A stretch of DNA of 64,000 nucleotides, taken from contig CM049309.1 of NCBI GenBank assembly GCA_026874595.1, forward strand, positions 40,747,079 through 40,811,078, read 5' to 3'. Shown piece after piece: positions 27,801 to 42,800 of this stretch. Position numbers and translations under genes: made by a program. The notes below the pieces were generated by a model. That model did no database searches, was not told the origin of the DNA, and saw nothing but the letters and a program-made list of their open reading frames with translations. Every line of letters starts with the position of its first letter. The first letter of the stretch is position 1. This DNA comes from Sipunculus nudus. Lineage: Eukaryota; Annelida; Sipuncula; Golfingiida; Sipunculidae.

Positions 27801-30800
27801 CTTCATCATAGGCAAAATTGGTGGCGCCACCCGCAACCATTTTTGCACAGCGTCCATCTGTTCATCTGCTTTGGGATAAAATCACTCTTATCTCAGCAGT
27901 GGTTTGACTTTTCCACCTGAAATTTTGCAGGTTTATACATCCTGGACAGCTTTCTCGATTTTATGACAGGTGGCACCACCTACATTCACGTTTATTCTGC
28001 AGACATCCAAGCTCATATCTCGGGAACCGTTTGACTGATTGAGCCAAAATTTTGCATGTGTATAGATCTCACATATCTCTTCATCATAGGCAAAACTGGT
28101 GGCGCCACCTGCAACCATTTTTGCACAGCGTCCATCTGTTCATCTGCTTTGGGATAAAATCACTCATATTTCAGCAGTGGTTTGACTTTTCCACCTGAAA
28201 TTTTGCAGGTTTATACATCCTGGACAGCTCTCTTGATTTTATGACAGGTGGCGCCACCTACATTCACGTTTACTCTGCAGACATCCAAACTTGTATCTCA
28301 GGAACCGTTTGACTGATTGGGCCAAAATTCTGCTTGTGTATAGATCTCACATAGCATTTCATCATAGGGAAAACTGGTGGCGCCACCTGCAACCACTTAT
28401 GCATAGCGTCCATCTGTTCATCTGCCTTGGGATAAAATCACTCATATCTCAGCAGTGGTTTGACTTATCCACCTGAAATTTTGCAGGTTTATACATCCTG
28501 GACAATTTTCTCGATTTTATGACAGGTGGCACCACCTACATTCAGGTTTACGCTGCAGACATCCATGCTAATATGCAACACACCTCACTCTTTTCCCCTT
28601 GCCACTTAATCTATGCCTTACTTCACCCGTCCCACTCTGATTTCTGCGGATACACATAGTCGCTTGTCGACTACCCATATTCTATTTTTAAAATGTCCTA
28701 GTCTGAAACTTGCAGGTCCGAAACATCCATTTTGCTGAAATCATAATGACTAAGGTAGATATGCAGGACTTAAGAGGATCAATATTAAATTTAAAAAATA
28801 AACCTCCATTCATACTCCCAATCTTTGCACAGGTTCGCATTAGGCCTGTAGGCCTTGTTTGTTATTGATATGAATTAAATATTAAACTGATTTAGATGTT
28901 TCAGTGTCAGTGGAATAGTAATCATCCAGACATTGGCCTTGTAGAACCACAGTTTGCTGCCTATTCTAAGTGACAAAAGTTAGGAATGGCAGTTACAATC
29001 ACCAGCGGATGGTCTGAGCGCATGTAGTATTAGTCTTTTATCACATACAAAATTAAAAGCATAATTGTTATCCATATTAACTCTACCATTTTTAGTCACA
29101 CTGTAACCCCTATTTCTGCTTTGATTCAAAATACAGATGCTCTGCTGCCCCGGGTGGTGGCGTTTGTCCAGGAATTCCCCGAGTACCTGCAGACTGTGGT
29201 TCACTGTGCCAGGAAGACAGAAGTGGCCCTCTGGCCATATTTATTCTCAATAGTAGGAAATCCTAAAGATTTGTTTGAGGTATGAAGAAATATTATTAAT
29301 ATATGTTAATCAGTTTGAAAATAAATATTTTGTGTTTGTTGTGTGTCTTTATGTTCATGAATGTAATTTGAAAATCAATATTTTGTGCCAGTCATGTACT
29401 AGCTGCTGATCATTTGATACTATTGATGTCTTATGTGACAATGTCTTGCATGTAATATATTATATAAACTTTCTATGGATTTATTTGTTGTTCAAATGTT
29501 CATACTCCGGCTACTAGAAACTATTTTACAAACTAGATATCAAACTATTTTGGCTTTAGAGGACTCAAATCAGATAATAAAGTGAAATCATGCACTATCT
29601 ATCTATATACTACTAAAATTGTCCTGTATGTTTGTCCCACTAAACCCGCAGAAACAGGCCATGACAGTGGGCCAGTTTTGCTATCAGCGTCAGTCATGTG
29701 CCCAAACTTACAGAATGCACACCAATTTTGCCCTTCCACTTGCACACAATTGAATTCCCTGCAGCATGAAAACATTGCAGGTCTGTCACACAAGATCACA
29801 CAGCTTGACATTGCTAACCTTCACCTTGGCCCATTACCACAAAGACAATATATATTGGATCCATATCAACCACCAGAGGTCCCTACCTTATGAGTCTGGG
29901 GAGTTTGCTGCCTTAAGGAGTCTGGCAATACAAGGCAATATACCCTTCCTCTTCAACAGGGCCCCATTTTCTAGTATGTATTAAATGTTCCACATGACTT
30001 GATATCTGTGGTATTGTGGTATTTCTGAAAGTATTATTTTTATATTTTTGTTTACAGGAGTGCATGGCATCAAAACAGCTGGTAACTGCTGCATCATACC
30101 TGATCATCCTGCAGAACCTGGAGAAACCTTTAATCAGTAGACAGGTAGGTCCAAATTGTACCTGATCATCTTGCAGAATATAGAGAAACCTTTAGTCGGT
30201 AGACAGGTAAGTCATGATTGTACCTGATCATCCTGTAAAATCTGGAAAAACCTTTGGTCAGTCAACCAGTAAGTTATGATCATCCCACAGAACTTGGAGA
30301 AACCTTAAGTCAATAGAAAGGTAATTCATGGTGGTACCTGATCATCCCACAGAACCTGGAGAAACCTTTGGTCAGTTGACAAGTAGGCCATGATTGTGCC
30401 TGATTATTTTCCAGGACCTTGAGAAACCTTTGTTCATTAGACAGGTAGGTCATAATCATCCTACAGAACATGGAGAACCTTTATTCAATAGACAGGTATT
30501 TCATGGATGTATCTGATCATCATGCAGAACCTAGAGGAATGTTTGGCCATGAGACAGGAAGGCCATGATTGGTAAACAAATAAACTGATTCCAAGAGGTT
30601 ACACAGGTTTCTTCCCTAAAAATCAATTGCAACTTGCCAGATCATTTCCAAAGGAGCTAGAATTGGAATATTGTATGAAATACTTTTTGGTTCATATAAC
30701 CTATTAAGTAACCCAGATTTTGGACAATATTTGCTTGTTGATCTTGACTCTTTCATATCTGGTTGTAATTGCTGACCTCAGAAATTGACTTCATGCTTGA

Positions 30801-33800
30801 ATCAAGGGGGTATTTTAACAACAAAGAGTGAACATTATATTATGTACTTGAATTAGTGTTAGTAACATTCCCTTGGATATGAGAAATTCACAATTATCTG
30901 AGGAAAATATGAGAATTATTTATGAATAATAACCAAAATACATGCTTATTTCATCATTATGTAATAACATGATTTAAGAAACAAGCTAGTTATTTGTGGT
31001 GTGACTGAATACTACTGAGTTAGGAACAATGTTTGGCTTTACTTTGTAGCATGCTACATTGTTGTTGGATTCAGCGTTAGAACAGTGTGAGTGGGACCTG
31101 GCCCGGGATCTAGTCAGGTTCCTTAAATCAATTGGTAAGTCTTTATTGTGAGGTTCAACCCATGAAATTACATCTGTAGCACGTTTCAGACAGGGACCAA
31201 CAAGGACATTCCGGACTAGGACATTCCGGACTAGGATGTTTTGGACAGGCCTTTTTGCAAGGGAGGACATTTCAGACATATCAATATTATTACCATAAAT
31301 AACTGTTAAAAATATAATTCTGAGTGTTTCAATGTACCCATATTTTTATGCCCCCGCTACAAAGTGGCCGGGGCATATAGTTTTACCCATGTCCGTCATT
31401 CCGTCCTTCCGAAATCAAACAGTTGTACAGACTTTTTTTCGCAATGCCTGCGGATATTGGCCTGATTTTTGGTGTGTGGGCAGATATAGACCAGTTACAG
31501 ATCGAGTTCGCGTTTCGTCCCGGTTGGCCTACTTTTGACCGTTTTACGGCTCCTAAACTTAGAAAATTTCATGAAAAATAGAAATTTCATGACAAATACA
31601 CATGTACGGACTTTTTTTCGCAATGCCTGCAGATATTGGCCTGATTTTTTGTGTGTGGGCAGATAATGACCAGTTACATATCGAGTTTGCGTTTCGTCCC
31701 AGTTGACCTACTTTTGACTGTTTTATGGCTCCTATACTTAGAAAATTTCATAAAAAATAGAAATTTTCATGACAAATACACATGTACGGACTTTTTTTCG
31801 CAATGCCTGCAGATATTGGCCTGATTTTTTGTGTGTGGGCAGATAATGACCAGTTACAGATCGAGTTCGCGTTTCGTCCTGGTTGACCTACTTTTGGCCG
31901 TTATACGGCTCCTGAACATAGAAAATTTCATGAAAAATAGAAATATTCATGACAGATACACATGTACGGACTTTTTTTCGCAATGCCTGCAGATATTGGC
32001 CTGATTTTTGGTGTGTGGGCAAATATAGACCAGTTACAGATTGAGTTCGCGTTTCGTCCCGGTTGATCTACTTTTGACTGTTTTACGGCTCCTAAAATTA
32101 GAAAATTTCATGAAAAATAGAAATTTTATGACATATACACATGTACGGATTTTTTTTCGCAATGCCTGCAGATATTGGCCTGATTTTTGGTGTGTGGGCA
32201 GATATTGACCAGTTACAGATCAAGTTTGCGTTTCGTCCCAGTTGACCTACTTTTGATTGTTTTACGGCTCCTGAACATAGAAAATTTCATGTAAAATATA
32301 AATTTTCATGACAAATACACTTGTACAGACTTTTCTTCGCAATACCTGCAGATATTGGCCTAATTTTTGGTGTGTGGGCAGATAATGACCAGTTACAGAT
32401 TGAGTTCACGTTTTGTCCCAGTTGACCTACTTTTGACCATTTGACGGTGCTCTAACATAGAAATTTCATAAAAAAAAGAGCACATGTATGGACTTTTTTC
32501 ACAGTGCCTGCAGATACGGGCCTGATTTTTGGTGTGTAGGCAGATAATGACCAGTTACAGATCGAGTTCTTGTTTTGTCCCAGTTGACCTACTTTTGACC
32601 ATTTGACTGCTCCTGAACATAGAAAGTTTCATGAAAAATAGAAATTTTCATAACAAATGCATATGTACTGATTTTTTTCCTCAGTGCCTGCAGATACCAC
32701 CCTGATTTTTTATGTGTGGGCAGATAATGACAGTTACAGATCGAGTTCGCGTTTCATCCCGGTTGACCTACTTTTGATTGTTTTACGGCTCCTAAACATT
32801 GAAAATTTCATGAAAGACAGAAATTTTTATGGAAAATGCACATGTATGGACTTTTTTTCACAATGCCTGCATATACTGGCATGATTTTTGGTGTGTTGCT
32901 TGATAATGACCCGTTACAGATCGAGTTTGCATTTTGCCCTTGTTGACCTACTTTTGACCATACGACACCTCCTGAACTTAAAAAATTTTTCAAAATTTTA
33001 CACATGTTTCTAATTTGCCCCAGGCGGGGGCATTCGTGTCGTTCCGACACATCTAGTAATTGAAATAATGTTAATTTGTCTTGAAAAATTGGATATTAAT
33101 TATATGATTATTATAAACCATTTAATATATACTCTTTGAATGTATCAATATATATGCTTACTAATACAATTTTTAGCTCAGCTGACTATAAGTCATCTGA
33201 GCTATAGTCGTGGTCCATTGTCCGTCTTCCGTCCGTCTGTCTGTCCGTCTGTCAGTCCGTCCTTCCGTCCGTCCGTCTGTCTGTATGTCCATCCATAAGA
33301 CTGGCACGTTTCGACACCGTTGGACCTACGAATCTGAAATTCGGCATACAGTTAGATGTCCCCAAAATCTCCTACCATGCCGAAAATTGGTCAATAGGAC
33401 TTCGTTTCTTTGAGATATTAAGGAAAAACCTCAATTTTTTATTAGAAATCTATTTTCACTCTTCAGGACTGCCTAATATCAAAACCACTCATCTGGTTTT
33501 CTTCATATTTACCATAAATATTCCTCTATATAGTTTCTATGTACATGCCAGATATTAAGTCAGTATTATATAATTTAAAAAAGTTATGGGCCCAAACATA
33601 ATGGACTTTGTAAAAAAATCAGGGAGATATTTGGTCACTTAAGACCAAAAGTGTTAAAGGTAGGGACTTTTTTCCAGTAATACAACTTTAATTAATCAAA
33701 ATTTAATTGTATACCAAAAAGTAGATCAAAATCTGTTAAATTTTTAGCTCAGCTGACTATAAGTCATCTGAGCTATAGTCGTGGTCCATTGTCCGTCGTC

Positions 33801-36800
33801 CGTCCGTCCGTCTGTCCGTCCGTCCGTCCGTCCGTAGATGTGGCACGTTTTGAAACCGTAAGACCTAGGAATCCAAAATTTGGCATAATGTTAGATGTCC
33901 CCAAGATCTCCTACCAAGCCGAAAACTGGGTCTTTGCAACTTCGTTCCTTTGAGAAATTAAGGAAAAACCTCAATTTTTTATTAAAAACCTATTTTCACA
34001 CTTCAGGACTGCCTAATATCAAAACCACTCATCTGTTTTTCCTCATATTTACCATAAATATTCCTCTATATAGTTCCTATGTACTTGCCAGAAATTATGT
34101 CTGTATTATTTAATTTAAAAAAGTTATGGGCCCAAACATAATGCATTTTGTAAAAAATCAGGAAAGATATTTGATCACTTAACACAAAAACTGTTAAAGC
34201 TATCGACCTTTTTTCCAGTAATATAACTTTAATTAATCAAAATTAAATTGTATACCCAAAATTAGATGAAAATCTTTTAAATTTTCTAAAATATTAATAA
34301 AAATAAAAAATTGGTACCTTAAATTTTGCCCAACTTTGACCATGGCACGTTTTTTTCCTGTAAGTACTGTGGATTTAATTTTCACAGCATGTTTTTGTTA
34401 GCATTTCAACTGTTAACACCAAAAATTTGAAACCAGTTAATCAAAAACTGTAGATTTTAATAAGTTTTCAAGCACCATGTAACATATTGTTTACATCAAG
34501 CTAGTGTTATGCAGTTTGCAAGAGCTCAGCTCCCCAACTTCAGCTCTTAGTTCCTTAAATTCGGCATACAGTTAGATGTCTCCAAAATCCCCTACCATGC
34601 CAAGAATTTGGTCACTAGGACTTAATACCTTCGAGATATTAATGAAAAACTTCATTTTTCCATTAAAAACCCATTGTTACACTTCAAGACTGCCTAATAT
34701 CAAAACCACTGATCTGACTTTAATCATAAATAATATACATATTTTTCATTCTCTTCGCACATGCCAGAATGATGTCAGTATTGCGTAATTGTTTTAAGTT
34801 ATGGGCCCAAACATAATGCACTTTGTAAAAAATCAAGAAATATATTTACTCCTTTAACAAGGGCATTGCTGAAGCTAGAGATTTTTTTGTCAGGGATGTA
34901 ACATTATTTAATCAAGATTCAATTGAATACCCAAAATTAGTTCTGAATTTTTCAAATTTTATAAGTTATTAGTATAAATATAAAATTAGTACCTTAAATT
35001 TTGCCCAATTGTGACCATGGCACGTTTGTGTCCTGTGAGCACTGTTGATATAATTTTCATATCATGCACACATTAGGATTTCAGCTTTTTAGTTTAGAAA
35101 GCTGAAAGAAATTGGCCAAAAATTGTAGCTTTTATTAATGTTTTTTATGAGACCCTGTCAGACTTTGGCTCTCTCCAGCCCCTCTTGAGTCACCTGTATG
35201 TTGACCTTGTTGACCTTTCATCAAATTATGCACGCTTGAGGCGAGGCATACAGGAATCCAGGCTGCTTATGGCCAGCCACAGTTGATCCAGGTGTCCAAC
35301 CCAACTCATCTAGTAGTTTTAACCAACAACATAACAATAAACAATAAATTAATAAATTTTTATTGGTTTTTAATAACAAATTAAAGAAAAATAGAAAAGG
35401 AATTTGTTAGTTTATAATAACAGGAAATTAACTTGCAGTTACCCTATGATATAAGAATCTTGTATCGATGGGTAGAATGTCACATATTCCAAATAACACC
35501 ATGCAGTCACCTATGGCATTTTTCAGTTCAATTTTAATGATAAAGAAGTAAATCATATTATTCATTACTAATCATTAGGGATCATATGAAGGAAATTAAT
35601 GATAGACAAGGATGCAGTTGATAATATTAATCTAGATTCCTACTGTGTCTAGTGTGTACATTGATGTGAAATTAGTCCAAAATGAATTTTTTCAGTTATT
35701 TTTTAATATAAATAAAAGCCATAAAACCAGGTACTTATGATCATTATTTAAATGTGTGAATTTTGTATATTCTGGATTCTCAACATCATTGGTTGGTGAA
35801 ACTGAATAAATACCAGACATGGTGCGAATACTTTGTAATTGTATTTAAATACAAATATGATTATGTACTCCATTATAAAATTTCTTGCATAAAGAATAGG
35901 AATTCAGGTAAAAATGAAAGTATATGAATACTCGTGCAAATACTTTCAAAATGTATTCATGAATGCATTCATGAATATATTCTTTAATATTATTTTAATA
36001 ATCATATCAGTTATATTTCATTAAAAAAAAACATGATTCTCTTATTATTTTTTATAAAAATTATATTTGGGACAATATTTGTAATTTTTTTTCAATAAAT
36101 AGTTAAACTCTTATATTATATGTTCTGCTTATAAGTTATATGGCCAAGTCAAAATCTGTGTGACAATAGTACTCCATTTGTTAATAAAATAAATGAAATC
36201 AATCCTCTTCCCTGTCTCCAAAGGTACTATCAAAATCATACATAAGCTAAACAACAACAACTCATAATACAGCTTATATTTATTACCACACAAAACCAGC
36301 ATGTGCCTCATTTCTAAATAATATTTTTTTATCATATATAACAGCTTAGCGTCATGACCCATAGGTCCCTTGTTTTAAATATTGGCAAAAATATAAAATT
36401 GTTACCTTAAATTTTGCCCAACTTTGGCCACGGCACGTTTTTTTCCTGTAAGTACTGTTGATTTAATTTTCACAGCATGTATACACAAGGATTTAATCTG
36501 TTAAAATCTGAAATTTGAAAATAAAAGCTGCAAAATTAGGCTAGTTATTGATTTTTTTTGGAGGCTCTTGTTGTATTCCCTTACATTGTCAAGCAGTCCA
36601 CTGTAGGTCATTCAGTGCACATCTCTATGCTCCCCAAGCTGTTGGCATAATTTTATATGTCCCCAAAATCTCCTACCATACCAAAAATTGGGTCATTAGG
36701 ACTTCGTTCCTTCGAGATATTAAGGAAAAAACTCTGTTTTCCATAAAAAAAGCCATTGTTACACTTCATGGCTGCTAATATCCAAACCACTGATCTGTTT

Positions 36801-39800
36801 TTGATCGTATTTAGTATTCACATTCTTTCATACATTTTCTATGAACATACCAAAAATTAGGTCAGTATTGGGTATTATTTTAAAGTTATGGGCCAAAACA
36901 TAATGCAATTTTTAAAAAAATCAGGAAATATATTTACTCACCTAACATGAGAACTGCTGAACCTAGAGACTTTTTTTCAGGAATATAACTTTATATAATC
37001 AAGATTCAATTGTTTACCCAAAATTAGATCTGAATTTTGCAAATTTTTCAAGTTATTAGCATAAATAAAAAATCAATACCTTAAATTTTGTCCAACTTTG
37101 GAACTGTTGATTTAATTTTCACAGCATATATACATAAGGATTTAATCTTTTAAAATCTGAAATTTCAAAGAAATTGATTGGAAAGAATAGCTTTTATTCA
37201 AGTTTTCATACACCATGTCAAGTGTTGTTTGCATCTAGCCCACCTAGTAGTACAGCCTTCACTTGCATTATGTAACCCACCCCAGGCAGCTTGCCTTGGG
37301 TCAGCTTGGCCACTACCAGCAGGCTTCCCCACTGCCCTGCACTCCCCACCCCCCCCCCCCCCAGATGGTGCATAAACTAGTTGAATCTTATTATTTACTT
37401 TGATTCATTCTTATTCTAGGCTATGCTACATTTTAGATTTTGTATTGTACCACCAGGGTTACAATGATTAAAGTGTACATTTAATTGTGTCCACAAAGTG
37501 GTGTATTGCTATGAAAGTGTGGATGTTCATGAGATAAGTAATTCATTACTTCAGAAGAGTAAAAACTTCACCAGGTGTGAAATTGACTATTAATTCCAGT
37601 AATAAATTAAAACTGGGATAGTAATTAGCACAATGATATTGTTTGTCCGTCATTCAACCAACAGTGTGTATACTTTATTTGAAAAGATGTTTTATTTTAT
37701 CAAATTTACTGAATCTTTTATTTTTTTTTGGTGAATAAAATTAAGCATGTACTGAAAACTCCAATGTGCAAAACTTTTTAATAGTGATTCAAGGAATATT
37801 CTTGTAGATGCCATGTTGTGGCATTATTTTCTTTAAATTCAGTTTAAACATTTATGATTTAAAAATAATAAAATATATGTGTATGCATAATATGACCCAA
37901 TATGAGCTACACTCTGGATATATGATGATTGCAACTTTTGCAACAATTCTAATATTTTAACTTATAGTTTCAGTTTTTTACTCTGTATATATAATGATTG
38001 CAACTTGTGCAACAATTCTAATATTTTAACTTATTTTTTCAGGTTTTTTTTATTTAAAATTTATAAAACCTGTAAATAAAAAAATGATTCAGATAAAAAC
38101 TTCTTAATGGAAAAAGTGGATATGCTTAAAAAAAATAGGAATATATATAAACTTATTATAAGCATTATTCCCTTGAAAGTGAAATAAAGGTATTAGTCAA
38201 TTCTGTCCACTTGCCTGTCCATCTGTAAATTTTCATATGCATCACAGTATCTCAAAACTTTTACTGTTTTTCTTCATGACAGTCTTGTCAGAGTATTAGT
38301 TTGCAATCATATATTTAGAACTTTACTATAACCAAGTAGGAGGGCCCCTTTCCTCTTAGCTTTTCATATTCTTATATAAATGAAAAACATTACAATAGAA
38401 TATTTCTACATCCACCTTCGTGCTGCCCTCACTTTTCCCTTCTCCGAACCCCATCCCAAAGTCAGCCTCAGTGAGCAAGAACAAGATGAATCAGATATAT
38501 TCATACTTTAATATTTTGTATAACTATTCTCCATAGGTACCTATGTAAATGCCAGAAATTATGTCAATATTGTGTAATATGTAGACATAGTGGGCATCAC
38601 AATAATGTACCTTGTCAAGACTAAAGAGATATTGTGTCATACTGTCACAAATTCATAAATCACTTCATCTGCATAGTTAATCATAACATCATATCTGTCA
38701 AATTGAAAGCTTGCAGACTATCATACACTTTAGATCCTCCAACAAATAGCCTTATCATCATTCTACTACTGCTTATTACTGCTGTCATTGCATTCATATT
38801 TGCTCAAATATATCACAGTTTTCAAACCCTCCTTAATAAATAAAAAATAAACCACTATATTTGACTCTATTAATCCATCAGTCAGGTAATTTCATTTATC
38901 ATTTACTCACATATTACATTACATTCCTTTATAATAGCCCAACATGTCCATGATATTCATAAGCTTTATCGACTCGATATAGTATCACAGTGGAGAAACA
39001 TTTATAGTCCAATCCTGATCAGCTGAGCGCCGTGACCCATGGGTCCCTTGTTTTTTCCTCCAGATCAATATTATTACCATAAATTAACATTTTGAAATAT
39101 AATTGTGAATTATCCTTTGCTCACAAATACCACAAAATGAAATACTAATAGGTTGAAGTTTTATTTTAAAAGGTTTTTTGAACCAAATAAATATTATTTC
39201 ATTCATACATTAAAAAAGTACTGTTAAATGGTTCTTTTATGGTAATAATATTGATCTGCGCGTTCAAAACGTATATTATTAAATGAAATATAATCATATA
39301 ATAAATCCCCATTTTAGGAGCCAAATAAATAATTTTATTATAATTTTAATTTTTATTTTTTTTATGGTAATAATATTTATCTGTCCAAAACATTCTCCCT
39401 TGCAAAACGAAAGGTCCTTCTCTGGAATGTCCTAGTCCAGAATGTCTGTGTTCAAAACGTCTGTGTCCGAAATGTCCATCTTCCCTGCTCTTCAGAGTAG
39501 TCTGAGTTTTGGTATTATTTAAGTTGTTTTAATTTATTGCATTCAAATTTGTACAGTGGTATGTTCTATTGTGGTAGTTTTCAACCTGTTCTTCAGTTAC
39601 ATGTCTCACACCAAAGATCATGGGTTGTACATATGTTCATGCAATAATATCTCTGGTTGCTTCATGAATGAAAAATTAAAATATTGAAATTGAAAATTCT
39701 AATATATCAAGATACATGTATGTTTATAAAGTGCTTGTTGGGATTCCTATAAATTTATTTGAAATTTGTACCCATAATACTTGGCAGAAAATGTTTCCAT

Positions 39801-42800
39801 GATTTGTCCTGAGATCATAAGTAAATTGTATGAATAAACAACAACCTGAATAAATGCTTAGGTTTTACAGTGAAAACAGTATGTATAAACACTGATAAAC
39901 GTGTGTGAATAATTTAACATGTAAAACTAATTAAGAATTTATTTAATTTATACCAGATCCACATGATGCTGAGTCTCTGCATGCTCCAAAGACCCATGTG
40001 CCCTCAGGTACTCCCAAGTTGGCTGGGGGCTACTCTCCCCCTAACAGCCCTGCAGACTCTAACTCTTTTGTGTTTGGAAACCCTGTGAATCCAGTTCGGG
40101 GGCGGAGTGTCAGTATACCCCTGTCAGAGGGGAGTCGTGATACTCAGACTCCAAAGGAAAAGCAGCCCACAAAAGAGCGAGGGAAACACAAGTCAGAAAC
40201 TCATCCGCCACTAAAAAAGTGAGTCCAACTTGTTTTGACAATGTATCTCAAATAAAGTTATCTGTAACCAGGGCAACAAGCCTTCACATTTAATCATGTT
40301 TCTTTAATGCTACTTTTTCTTTAAGCTGGTCTTTGATCAGTGATCAAGGATTACCCAATACATCCTGTGATGTTTGATTGACTAAGACATACAAACATTT
40401 AATATTTTGCATGTGTTCAGTGAAGTGCTAGTATTTTTTATTATAGCACCTCTGTAGTGGTTTTTGCTTAAAAATGGGTGGGCGTTTATTTTAGAAAAGC
40501 CACAGAACTTAAAATTCAACTTTTCTCAGGACTTCCTCAAATGTCTGATACACAGGTGTCAGTCACAGAGTCGCCGGTTAGGAAAGACTCTTGTGTAAGA
40601 TAAAATTTATCTGTACTTTGTAATAACAGTAAGAGATTATTTCAGAGTTTTGATACTAAAAGAATGTCACGTTTTCATATAACACTAGCATTTTCTTTGT
40701 GAATCACATTCTATGCCAGGAATTCAGGAGCTGTGAAAAACCAGCCTCTTATAGTTGCAGACATACATTTTTCTTTACAGAACTAACTCTGGTGTGAAGG
40801 AGGAGAACACAGCCGAGGAGTTCTTTATTGACATGATTCTCAGTCGCCATGCCCGTAAACTTCTTAGTACCTACAAACTCCGAGATCTTGGGTACTTTGC
40901 AGCCAATGTCAAGGACTATGAGTTGGTGGCATGGCTTAGAAAGGAAAGGTGAGATGTAAATGTTATAATTAGGGCCCAGCTTGAAAAGCGGGTGCCCTAT
41001 AGTAATCGACCTGTCCGTCTGTCTGTCTGTCCGTCCGTCCACAAATTCTTTTCCAGATGATAACTCCAGTTAGGATTGACGGATTGAGTTCAAACTTGAA
41101 ATATATATTAACCATCAATTATGGAAGATCCCTATTGATTTTGGGGTCTGGAGGTCAAAGGTCAAAAAAGTTATTCACAGTTTGGTGTTAAATTTTAGGT
41201 CCCTCTTTCAGCAGGGCAGAAATTATAATTGTAACCATAATTGTTTGTTCCACCTTAACAGTAGGACAAGTCCTCATGTCAACAGCAACGAGGCATGATA
41301 TATGGTCATAGTCAGCCATTTTCTGTAAGATATGCGGTAAAAACCATTACTGAACACCTAGTAAGGTTGCGCTCTCTTAGCAAATATGCATGCAAAAGGA
41401 CATACGTTGTTAACACAATAACTCGTAAAAAGTATTTCATATAAGGTCCCCAGACTCGCGGCAGTGATGGACCTTTTGATGGGCTACATCATGTTTGAAG
41501 ATAGGTGACCTTGATGGATTTTCAAGGTCACAGAGGTGATAATACTTAAATGATGTTAACCAAATAGCTCGCAAACAATTTGACTAACACTCACTGAATT
41601 TGCACCAGTAATGTTTGTTATGAAGGGCTAGGTCAAGTTCGAAGATGGATGACCTTGACAGAGGCGATAATTCTCAAATGATGTTAATGCAACAACTCGC
41701 AAAGAATTTGATGTACAATCAAATTCGTTTCTGCATAATAACTCCCCTAACATATGATGGATAGGATTCAAACATAAGATGTATCACCCATGGCCTAAGG
41801 GAGAAGCTTATTGATATTTGAGTCAGAAGGGAAAAAAAAAAGTAATACACAGTTTGGTGTTCAGTTGCTGGTGTCCCTTCAGCAGGCCAGAAATGGATGA
41901 ATCTTTTTCGAGTCACTTGTGTACAGTTGCATTACATTTTCACAGCATATTTTGTACAGACAATTTGAAGATTCCCCAGAAAAGGATACACTGGCCCATC
42001 CACCACAGTGGCTCTCATTTAGACCATCTTAGGACAAATCTATCTCCACTGCCAACATCTCAAGGAATTTGGACCTATTATAGTGACCATCAACAAATTT
42101 ACATTGATATTCATATGTTGCCATTCTACACATCAAAGTGCATCTGTAGACCCAAGCCCAAGAATAGCTGAATCTCAGTTCAAGAGAATGACCATTTTAT
42201 CACTACTAACCAGCAGCTGACTCTTCCCTAATAGTACAAGGTTTATGTACAGACTCGAGCCTCACATATAATAAGGCCAATTCAACATACAAATACTGAA
42301 AAAATATTTGACACAGCCCAGCCAAGACTTCAAAAAGAATAATTGGCACAGGTAATACAGAAATACAGAGACTAAAAATGCATGCAGTTCTTTTATATCA
42401 TTATTTTGATAGCTTTGAACATTTTCATTTTACCATATATTTTCTTCCAGTTAATACATGTCAGCTGTTCTTTACAGGTTCTTTAATTTTCAAATATCAC
42501 TCTATCAGCCCATGCTACCAAAGTACACCAAATTCACAGTGCTTCAATTTATAATGACTGCATCTTTTGCGGGGCTCTTACTGACCTGTCAGTTTTCTAG
42601 TTTTCTGCAGTTGGTAGCAATATAATATATATATTGAATATTTCCTAATCAGTGACTTGCTGCACAACTATGCATCATTGCTAGACAAAAATTAGTCAAA
42701 TGAGTATAAAAAATGAGTGAACACAACCAACAGAGGTGCATTCAAAAGATGTTTCCTTAGTTTCCTACAACAGATTTGTATAAAAAAAGTTAAAATGCGT

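Noticed and set aside
33210-33413. ORF rich in [14 protein letters not shown], which looks like an Arg/Ser-repeat protein
   Set aside because: It is the translation of the TCCG run of a family B element.
37178-37375. Proline-rich ORF near a C-run
   Set aside because: Created by the poly-C tract, with no conserved content.
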